In this document: piece by piece, positions 54,662-64,000 of the stretch | Layout: each line of letters begins with the position of its first letter | Position numbering within the stretch: position 1 is the first letter of the stretch | Origin: Trochalopteron elliotii | Lineage: Eukaryota > Chordata > Aves > Passeriformes > Leiothrichidae | Assembly (NCBI GenBank): GCA_024734555.1 | Contig: JANPWX010000480.1 | Span: 2,602,483 to 2,666,482, forward strand | Reading direction: 5' to 3' | Length of the DNA: 64,000 bases | The notes under the pieces: model-generated | What the model was told of the DNA's origin: nothing | The model's database searches: none | The model's input: the letters and a program-made list of their open reading frames with translations, nothing else | Position numbers and translations under genes: made by a program

Positions 54662-57238
54662 CCAAGTTGACTAGAAAGACATTTTTGACTTGATTTTTTT
54701 TGTGGTTTGTTGGGTTTTTTTTAAATGTTGGAAGTAAGCTGCAAGCGTTTGGCTGCATCCTTCTGGTACATCACCTCTTCTCTAACTACACTGAAGACTT
54801 CATTTACAAAAACCAATCCAAACTTTGTGAGAAAACAAATACCACTATGAAAACTTAATGGTAAGAATGGAGTATTTGCATGCACACACACACACACTCT
54901 CTCTCTCCCTCTCCTCAGGTCACCCAGTAGCTGAACTCCAGGCAGTGCCCTGGAGTTTCCTGCAGGTTTTTTTACATTTTCACACCCAGCAGATAAATCT
55001 CCCATGCAGTGCAAACTAAGCTTTGTATAATGATGCAAGGCTCAGTCTCACAGGCAAAAAAAGGTGGTTTATATTTCAAACTTCTTCTGACTCCTATTTC
55101 TTAACTCTTTCCTCCCAACTGCACAAGATCTGGCAGTTAAAAGCCATCAATACCCTCTTGGTTCAGCAGATATGGTCTCAGTGAATGGACATTCCTTTTT
55201 GCTTTTTGCCATAAATGTTTCACCTGGGGAATAATCTGAATTGCCCAATTTACTGTGTCCTCTGTGGTGAAGGCTGGTGCACATGAATGAGAGCTCTTGA
55301 TTCCTTGTTTTCAGCCTTTAGAGAACCAGCTGTTCGTGCTGTTACTACATCCAGCACATGAATCAGTGCAGCTTCTCTTGGAAAATGAAAGCAATGAAAC
55401 ACTTCTTGTTTAAAGCTCCAACTCCTTGAGAAGGCTGCCTCTGCAGGGAGCAGGACCAAGCAGTTTAGGAGTGTTTATCAGCTTTAAAAGCCTTCTTCCA
55501 TTTTAATGAAACAACAAAAAAATTACTTTTATCTACAAAGGAGAAAGAAGTGTAAATTCAGCTCTGAAACAGGACTAAAGTGGCCAAGTCTCTGATGCTG
55601 ATGATTCACTTAAATTACTTTACAAGCAAAATATGTGTCAGTTGGTTACCAAGGCTTCATCCCCTGCTGGGACACTGGATTCAGGTTGTACCCCCTCTCA
55701 TGTGCCACTGACAACAGGAAAATCCTACAAGCCAAATGCAACTTCTTGCTGTCTTTGCACATTCCCTTTATACTGAGCAGTCCAAACCAAAACCCAAAGC
55801 AGAAGTTTGAACTTGGCTTTTGAACCACAAGTTAACAGCTCTGTGCAAGGTGCATCAGACAGGGAACAGGATTCTGCTCTTCCCTTTGCTAGTTCAATAC
55901 TTCCTTATTGAAATAAAAAAAAGAGGACAGAATTAGTTGTTAAATCAACAGGAAAAAACCTGATTATCAGGAAACAGACTGATACAACAACAGCCATCTC
56001 CTCGGTGTGGAGCCATGCTCTAAGTGGCCCCCATGAGCTGTAGAATAGCCCTGAACATTTCCATGCTAAGTGTGCACAGACCCATCCATTGTGCTGACAC
56101 ATGGAACAGCAGGACCCTCCCCCAGAGCTCCCCCTGCACATCACAGACTCGCTGAGCTGTGTTCAGGCTGCTGGGGATCCACAGCCAGTCAAGCTGAAAT
56201 CACTGATGTTCTTCTGTGCAAAGCCAAATTCTCAGAGTTCAGCTTTAGAAATCCAAGCTTTAAAAAAAAAAAAAAATATCTTAGAACGCCCCAGCTAATC
56301 CAGTCATCACTTCTGCAATAATTATAGAGAAAATGTTGTGATTATTAACACAAATAGAGAGAGAAAAAAACTTCAAAAGATTTTCTTTAGCACTGCATTT
56401 TGGAGATAATGTGCTTTACTTTAATATACAGTTGAAATGTCAAGGAAATCTGAAGTAGGGAAGAGTTTAATTCAATACCAGCTCAACATATTTTGGCAAT
56501 GTAAAACTCACTGCTGGCACACTGCTCAGCAGAACCATTTTTTTTACAGGAAAAACATCTTTTCATCTATTTATAAAAAGCCTGAGGTTGATTCAGAGAT
56601 GCAACATTGCAAACCTTCCTAAGCTGTGTTTGTGTAGGTGAATATTTATCATAAAAAGCATTCACTACAGTAAAAAGGACAGGCAGTGCACAGTAAATGT
56701 GTGAGACTGGACACAGCACTTCAGCCTCTCCAGCTGGAGCTGGGAAGGTGCTCAGCAGCTCATGTGACCCATTAACATTGTGCTGGGCAGAGTTAATGCA
56801 GAGAAGGAGACACAGAAAAGCAACAAATGAATCCTCACAGTCAGTCAAAGCCACAGTCACCATAAAGAATCAATTGGCTCCTAAAAATGGGGCTTAATTC
56901 CCACCAGCAGAACCCAGAGCAGCACAGGCACGAGTCAAAAAGCAGAGCTGCAATATTTAAGTTTCCTAAGGAGAAGAACCAGATTTTCATGAAACACAGC
57001 AAGGGAAACAATCCAAGGAAAATTTGCAGCATGCACCATTTCTAGGCCTTCCAAGAATGCCAGTGAGTAATTTTCTAAAAGGAGGAATGTTACAGTAATC
57101 AAATCTCTCCAATATGAGTATTTCTGGGGGGGAAAAATGCAAGAAAGTTGAGAATGTATATTTAACATGACAACACAAATTATTCATTTACAGAAAAAAA
57201 ATGCTAGCAGGAATTTAAAAAACAAGAAGTCAAGAGGC
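54662..57238. other. Intergenic DNA between the convergent CD99L2 and MTMR1 genes
   Basis: I see no exon on either strand. It contains a (CA)n(CT)n microsatellite at about 54,883-54,915 and short A-rich runs. The open frames here are all under about 105 codons and have no recognisable similarity. The 3' UTR of either gene might extend into it. Confidence 0.6.
54883..54915 (+). repeat. (CA)n(CT)n compound microsatellite
   Basis: About seven CA units run into CT units (CACACACACACTCTCTCTCTCCC) in the intergenic stretch downstream of CD99L2. Confidence 0.9.
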
Positions 57239-58319
57239 TTTATTTCAAGAAAAACAATTAATATCATATTATTCAAAAAACTTTGTCAAACAAAGTCATT
57301 GCAAGTTAAGGTCCTCAGAAGGGTTTGGACAGGCAGGATCCATTTTTGTCAAAGTACAGCTTAAACCCACGGGAGGATGCATATGTTAAACATCACATTC
57401 ACATGGGTATAAACTCACACAGCTTTGCATTTTGTGTGTACACTTAGAAACAAAACACACTTCACAACGTGGAGCTATACAGACTATACAATTTACACAG
57501 CTGGGTGGCATTCCAGCCCCAAATATTACCATTTGCTAGAAAACAAACTTTGACTTTGTACAAGACCTTGACATGAGCAAGTTTACCCCTCGCTCAGGAG
57601 GCTGAAACTGAATAATAAACTAAACAGTCAAAAGACTTTATTTCAACTTGTACAAAAGGCATTAAAAAACCTAAAATACATGCTTTACCAAATATATTAC
57701 ATCATACAAGTCAGTGTGGTGTACTTGATAAATCCAGCTCAACTTCATCCACTTTTAATGGCATATTTAGTTTGAAATGTAAAACTGACTACACTGGAAA
57801 ACATTTATTTTAAAATCAATTTCGAAGTGCCTTACCTGAAAAAAATAAATTGCTCTAGCAAAAAAAAAAAAAATTATATATATATATGTATAACTGAGTG
57901 AAATAAGGAGCTCCCATTCAGAAAGACATTTTGTGTTCTGTGTAAGCATCATGTGGCATTTCATCTGATTCTCTCAACCAGGCATAGTACTCTAGACAGT
58001 GTGTGAGGCATTTTGCTGTCTGCTTGGCAGATGGATTCCTTTTCAGCATGGTTAAATTGTTAGTTGCTCAACACAAAGTTTAATTTCACGACTGGTGACT
58101 TAGCTAGAGTGTCACAACACACGTGGGAACTGCCAACAAGAAAACACATCACATCTATTGAAGCTCTTTTTGGCCTCATTGTGATAGCATCAGACACAGA
58201 GTAAGGCATGGAGAGCACAGCAATTACAAGTCACTCACAATCCTTTTGTGATGGGAAAAGCATTTCACCCTCCTCTGTGCTGTCTGACACTGATTTTCCC
58301 CCGTGGCTTTTGCTGCCCA
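57239..58319 (-). other. MTMR1: Likely MTMR1 3' UTR with two candidate poly(A) signals
   Basis: The sequence is AT-rich and follows the MTMR1 stop on the minus strand. Two AATAAA signals on the minus strand lie at 57,637-57,642 and 57,239-57,244. Both sit in the same context (TTGAAATAAAG). An (AT)n run is at about 57,874-57,888. The true 3' end is not determinable here. Confidence 0.5.
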
Positions 58320-58484
58320 TCACACAGAGGTGTGCACTGGCGTGGCAGAGTGGGAGGGAGAGGAGCCTCTGTCAGAGGAGGAGGAGATGGAACGTGTGGC
58401 AGCCTCCCTCTGCAAATCCTCCACCTTCTTCTGCAGCTCTGTCCGGATGGCCAGGAGCTCCTTGAGGTTTTGGTGGATTGGAAC
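58320..58484 (-). CDS. MTMR1: Myotubularin-related protein 1, last coding exon (C-terminus)
   Basis: MTMR1 is a myotubularin-family phosphoinositide 3-phosphatase acting on PI3P and PI(3,5)P2 of endosomal membranes. Only its terminal exon is present: 54 codons plus TGA, read leftward from a GTTTACCTGGCAG acceptor. It encodes [20 protein letters not shown], then [20 protein letters not shown], then [14 protein letters not shown]. The first half has leucine heptads forming the C-terminal coiled coil that mediates homo- and hetero-dimerisation in the MTM1/MTMR1/MTMR2 subgroup. The second half is a Ser-rich tail ending T-S-V, a class I PDZ-binding motif. Within the subgroup the ..VHTSV ending fits MTMR1 rather than MTMR2 (..TVV) or MTM1 (..THF), as I recall them. 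The catalytic, PH-GRAM and remaining exons must lie beyond 64,000. Being next to and convergent with CD99L2 is the same arrangement as human Xq28. Confidence 0.92.
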   Translation of the reverse strand, partial: VPIHQNLKELLAIRTELQKKVEDLQREAATRSISSSSDRGSSPSHSATPVHTSV

Positions 58485-61400
58485 CTGCCAGGTAAACAAA
58501 GAAAAGGCTTGTTTTGATTCTCATTGTGAGTTATTTTTTTTCCCAGCAATGCCTCTGCTGTTGCTTTCAATAACAAGGAATTCAGTGGTTGTGAATTTCA
58601 GTGGGTCAATATTTAGGGAAAGTGTTTCTTTAGTCATTTGAAATGAAACACTGCAGGAAACTGTCCCTTTCTAACAACAGAACTGGCAGGGAACCCATTA
58701 AAAAAGTGTTTGCAAATGGTTTTGATGGGATTCCAAATATACTCCAATAAATGTACCTGTATCCCTTATCAACACCACTGTCAGCTGAACTTAAAGTGCC
58801 TTTCCTGGGAATGATTTCTCTGGTCTGTTGGGACAGGACTTACTTTAAACACAGAGTTCACAAAGCTGGTTCCATCTGGAGCATCTTGTTAACTCTTCTA
58901 ACCAGGCATCTTTCCAGGAGTCTGACCCCTTCCAGTGAGAAAAGTGCAGCAGCCAAGTGAATGGTGCCTGGACCTCCCAGAGTCTTACCCCAATAAATCT
59001 TTCACAGAAGTGCATTGTACAGGTTTCTGCTTCTGGCACTACCCAACAAACACCAGAGATGCACAACTCTGCATCAGAGCCCTTTCTTATTCCTCTGAAA
59101 CATTCAACTATGTCATGGCCAAAGGAAGATTCAAGTCATACTGGATTTTGCAGCTGGATTTGTTATCTCAGACAGGCAGAGAGAACCCTCCTCCTCCTCT
59201 TCCAAATTCTACGAGGCCAGGAAAGTTTTACTCTAAGTCACTTTTAATTTACTTTACCCTGTACAAACTCTTAATTGTTTATAGCTTTTGGAAAGAGCAA
59301 GGCAAGAAAAGAATTTAATTGCACTGATGCAGCCACGATGGGGAAATGCAGCACTGGGAGACCCATGGATTGCTAGAGGAGTAATTTATACCCTGGGTTC
59401 CTGGAATGCCAGGCTCCAGGAATTGCCTTCACCCACTGTCAGCTCCTGCTGCTTAGCAGTGATTTAAGGCTGGGATGCACACCTGAGCCTGCCAACAGCA
59501 AAACTAGAAAGGGTTTTACTTGTTATCAATACACAACTGAGTCACAAGTTACATTTCTGTGGATTCTTGCTTTTTAAAGAACATACATCCAAAATCCAGG
59601 CATTTGATACTGATATTTTCACAACCTAACACAGAAAAATACCATTTAATTTTTAACTCTTGCTCTAACTTAAAACAATAAAATAGTACCAAAGGTCTTT
59701 TCAGGTCTACAATTTTTTGGCCATATGGTTTTTTTCTAGTTTGTGGCTTAGCCCACGAACAGAAACTTCAGTTTATTGAGAAAAAACATTGTATTGAGAA
59801 AGTGCTGCTCCCAATACCCTGGGAGTCATCAATTCATCCATGAATTCATCCATGTCATCTACAGCAATTTTAAAAGGATAACTTTTGGAGTCTTGAGCAG
59901 AACAATTGCTGCACACCACCAGCTCCCAATGACCCTGGAGCCCTCCCCTCCCTGTGCAATGACCTCCCTCTCTTGCTGTTTTCTATATCTATATCTATAT
60001 CCTCTATACAAACCCTTCAGCAAGTGAGGCCACAAATCTCCAGATCTCCTTCACTAATCCAACACAAAGCACACCCTCCAGAAAGGCAATCTCATTTTTC
60101 TGAGCTACACTACAGGAAGTGTAAACACCTACAGGCAAAACTGACCTGCTGATGAAGATTGCCCAAGATGTTGTAATGCACACTGTGGAAAATTCAAATT
60201 TTAGTAAAGATTGAGATTTTCTGAAATTGGCACCCCCTGTATTGATCTTTTTCCCCTTAATAAAAGATCTCCTTCTCACAGACTCCTCCTTTGGATTTCT
60301 TTAGGAAGACATTTTCCTGAAATGAAACACTTGGGTCCCTAACAGAGTGATTTACACTGGAATCATCAGTCACACAAGCCATGGGAGATCTGAACACCTG
60401 ATTCCTGCACAGATTTACCATGACTCAGCAATCCAAACTCCTCTCAGCCAGATTTCACCCTGGCATCAGCTGCTGGTTCACTGCAGAGCTCCAAGTTCTC
60501 ACAAAGCAGCTCCACACAAGTGGCTTTTGGGGCACCTGCTCCAAATCTTTCCAGGACACAGCACACAAAAGCTGCTGCAGGGCTTGGCACACTCTGTAAA
60601 GTGCCCTGAGGAAGGAAATGTGGCTGCACCTCTCAATCCCTTTGCATGCCCAGAGCAAAATCCAACAGGCACAAGCTCCAGCTTTGACGTAAGTGCTGCT
60701 CTCCCCACAGGTCCACCCTGGAGAGCAGAGCTGCCTTTCAATAAATTAGCTAAATAACAATAATGGCAGCTAAAAAGCCTCTGTACATTCAAGTCACACA
60801 CAAAACTCTTCAACGTTAAGACTGCAAAATGATGCTCTCAAAGAATTAGGTGTCAGAATGAAGATTAATTCTCCAACCTCAATTCAGCCTTCCTGTACAT
60901 CTGTAGAAAATCATTGGTCAAATAAATATTAAAATACCAGCTTCCCCCTTGTATTCCTCATTTACTCAGTGCACAGGCTGATGCTACTTAATTAATGAGA
61001 AGTTATTTAATGTTATTTAGTTTTCTTTGCAGTGTCTGACCCCATCTTTTATTTATTCTACTGAATTTAAAATGCTAAAGTTTCCTTTTTTGTACTTTCA
61101 TCTCATGTCAAGAAACAAATTTATTTCTGCAGCACCCTAATGAGGTATGGGAGTATTAACACTCTACTTTTACAAAGAAGGATCTGAAGGCAGCACCTCC
61201 TAATTTTGCATACTTTTGGATCTCACATTGGTTTAATTTGGGAATTCTGCAGCTGGGGCATGTGGGTATCAAGCAGGACACCCAGGAAATAAGAAGGACA
61301 CACAGAGGGACCATTCTGCTCCAGGTGAGCTCCCTTACAACAGAGGAATCCTGTGGCAAAGAAAAACTTCATTTCTCTCAGGGGACTTTTCCTCTGCCTG

Positions 61401-64000
61401 CAGCCACGTCCCCTCCAGACTCTACTTTCCCAGACTCTGTTCCATGGAACAGAACAGAAAGCAAACACCCCCAGCACCCAGAGCATTATTCACTCCTAGC
61501 TCCTCTTCCCAGCTAGCCACAACTCTCTCTTAGACTCTGTATAAAATCCATCTCTCAGTCCTTTTATTTATTCTCAGTTCTTGAGAATTCATTGAGACTG
61601 TTGCAGACACAGACCTCCAAATTTGAGGAATTTTGTTTTTTAACAAAACCATTAAGAGAACCATGGAATGATGCAGCTTTCTGGAAGCCTCCTTCCATCT
61701 CAGATGGAGGAGGAAGAGTAAAAAAGATGAAGCATCATGGATGAAATTCTGACATGAAACACATTAAAATTAAAAAGTCAGTTCATTTCCACACTTCCTA
61801 AAGAGTTATTCCCAGGCAGACCTGTTGCTGTCAGTGTATCCTCAAACCAACCTGCACAAATTCTTACAGAAAACCATCTCCATGTTTGTCACTTCACCCT
61901 GTTCTGTGTCATCACGAGATTCCTGTCTCAAATAAAACCTTCTTCAGAAGGAAATGGGTCCAACAACCTCCACAATAACACCTGTAATGGCTTGCTGTGA
62001 ACGAGCCTCTCCTCCACTTTGCCACTGTTTAAATGAAAGGAAGAGTGACAGATTCTGTAAGGTACAAGAAGTTTGAAGATGGTTTATTAAAAGATCTGTT
62101 ACCTCCTTAACCCTAAAAGTGTGTCTCCAAGGCAAGCTTTTATTACTGCCTTGTTAAGAAATCATGTAACTGGTCTGCCTGAGATGAATTTGTTGGGAGG
62201 CTGACAGCAGCTGTTAACTGTTTTCTACTCTCTCATTCTGCCTCTCAAATTAGGAGTGGAAGCTCAGAAAACGACTCTGGACCTATCACCCAGCTGCATT
62301 CAACTTCTTTTTGTTGCTCCAGTCCACAGATTTTCAGAGTGTGCATCCTTTCCTTTGTCACACCAGTGTCCCCACAGTGATGCTGCCAGGCAACAACTCA
62401 GCTTCCACAGTCAGCTCCATCCTTTCTGTCCCTAACCCAGCTCAAAGCACAGAACTATTTCTGCTGCATGAGAGGAGCACACACAGATAAAACTCCACCC
62501 AGCAGAGTACCTACAGTTTGGCTGGGCTGGGAAATTGCCTGGGCCATTGCTCTTCAGGATGTTTTTCATGTGCTCACATTATCTCAATGTGCTGAAAACC
62601 AGTAAATTTCATTTCTGTGATTTAACACAACAGCCCAGTAAAAACGAAGTAGAAGCATAAAGGTGAATGTACTACATACCTTTTAATGGATTTTGAAGGG
62701 TTAACTTCATAAAAAAATTCTGCCGTGTACTATTTATAAGAAATAGATTTCTCTAGTCACATAAAATTTACTATGAACAGTTAGAAGCTGTCACCCCAAA
62801 ACAAAGCTGGCACTTGCACCTAATATAGCAAGGAACAGAAGCAAACAGGGACAAGAATATGGAATTTGCCAGCAGCACAGAATAGTGGGGACAAGGGCCT
62901 GGATCCTTGGGAAGTCTGGCCTCACTCCAGGCATTAACCAAAAAGCTGGCCCAGGAAAAGGTGGAGAAGAATCTACCTACAAGACCTCAGGAAGACTTTT
63001 CAGTGTTGGGGATTTCTTTGTTTGTTTTATTCCTCCCCCCACCTTTTTTGTTTTGTTTTGTTTCTTTTTTTTTCCCAATTGTTACTGTAATATTGACTCA
63101 GGAATTCAGACTACATGCTGTTCCCCTACCCCACAACTAATTTTTTTCCCACCCAAACCCTGTGCCCTGAGTCCTTTTACCTGTCCTGAGCAACACCCTC
63201 AGCACTAAATATAAACTTTATAGACTTCTCCCCGTTGTCCACAATTCTGGCATCTTTCTGTTTGGCTTTAAGCTCTAACCAAATTTTGTACCATCACATT
63301 CAAATCCCTACTTTTATTCCATTACCTCTCTTTCACTGAGTTACTTAAGGAACTTTCATTCTTTTTCTGTAAACAAAAAAAATAAAAAGAACATTCAACT
63401 CATCAGGAAGATTTTACTTAGGGAGATTCACATTTTTTCCCATTTCTTCCCATTTCAATACTTCTCTGAGTTTCTAATTCAACTCCTCTCCATCAAGCCA
63501 CAATTCAACATAAAACCTGATCCCCTCCTCATACAAACTATTCATTCACCTGTAGCTACCTTCAACTTCTGCACTTTTTCCCTGTTACTTGCTTCTTTTC
63601 CCTTCCCTTCCTTCTCCAGGATATTGCCAGTTGCCCCATCTCCCCAAAGAGTTTCTCCTCTCTGGTTCATGCAGTCTCCTTCCCCTGTAAGCTGTGACAT
63701 GACACTGCTGATGACACCTGCAATATCTCAAACTCCCATTCCCAACCAGTAAAAAGCAGTAAAAATGCTGCCAAAATGGAGTCAGCCAAGTAACATTCTT
63801 CACTAAGGAAGGACTGATTGTAGGTTTCTGCAAATGAACCAGTTAAAATGAGTGGTGGTGATTTTCCTCATTTAGCTTCTTTTGCTGCCTATTTCATTCA
63901 AAAGCCTTCAAATTTCCTCCACCCTAACAACAGGGTACCTACTGCCTACACTGAGCAGAAAAATGCTTAGAACACTGCTAAAAACATTCTTTATTGCTAG
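58485..64000 (-). other. MTMR1: MTMR1 last intron (partial)
   Basis: No upstream MTMR1 exon was recognised on the minus strand to the end of the window, so this is read as intron. It holds a TATATC microsatellite (about 59,985-60,000), A/T-rich runs and no repeat family I can name. A very small exon could have been missed by eye. Confidence 0.65.

Noticed and set aside
58208..58641. Plus-strand frames over the MTMR1 exon
   Set aside because: Shadows of the minus-strand coding exon, which alone matches a known protein.

Overview
This is vertebrate nuclear DNA, most probably from a bird. Genes are split into small exons with GT/AG introns, codon content is sparse, and the only interspersed repeats I recognise are short 3' fragments of CR1-type LINEs, including the typical (ATTCTATG)n-like tail at about 12,240. 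There are no operons, phage genes or CRISPR arrays. Species cannot be read from the sequence.

Two protein-coding genes are visible, converging tail to tail. (1) CD99L2 (CD99 antigen-like 2) is on the plus strand. Ten coding exons lie between 39,880 and 50,815 and encode 238 residues of a type I membrane glycoprotein: an acidic, Thr/Pro-rich ectodomain, one transmembrane helix and a 53-residue tail. Exon 1, which should carry the signal peptide, is not visible. It probably lies in or beside the 400-base assembly gap at 28,867-29,266, which sits in a very GC/CpG-rich stretch resembling a promoter CpG island. (2) MTMR1 (myotubularin-related 1) is on the minus strand. Only its last coding exon (58,320-58,484) is inside the window: a coiled coil followed by a Ser-rich tail ending in a PDZ-binding motif. 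CD99L2 and MTMR1 are also convergent neighbours on human Xq28, so the arrangement looks like conserved vertebrate synteny.

Layout: 1-25,600 has no recognisable gene and contains two CR1 fragments. 25,600-28,660 has no gene but has CpG-dense patches and homeodomain/octamer-like words, so it is a candidate regulatory zone. 28,667-28,785 is a CR1 fragment. 28,800-29,900 is the GC-rich promoter-like region with the gap, then a TATA-like box flanked by an inverted pair of TAATCC homeodomain sites. About 29,700-39,879 is presumed CD99L2 intron 1. 39,880-50,815 holds the CD99L2 exons. 50,816 to about 54,700 is the likely 3' UTR and downstream DNA, with a CR1 copy and several AATAAA signals. About 54,700-57,200 is intergenic. 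About 57,240-58,319 is the likely MTMR1 3' UTR. 58,485-64,000 is MTMR1 intron.

The most unusual structure is in the CD99L2 intron between exons 8 and 9 (46,680-47,690). It consists almost entirely of about 14 tandem copies of a 56-75 bp unit, and each unit reproduces the intron/exon-9 junction: pyrimidine tract, CCCACAG, then TGG. The real exon-9 acceptor is simply the last member of a ladder of decoy 3' splice sites. I found no novel multi-gene system here.
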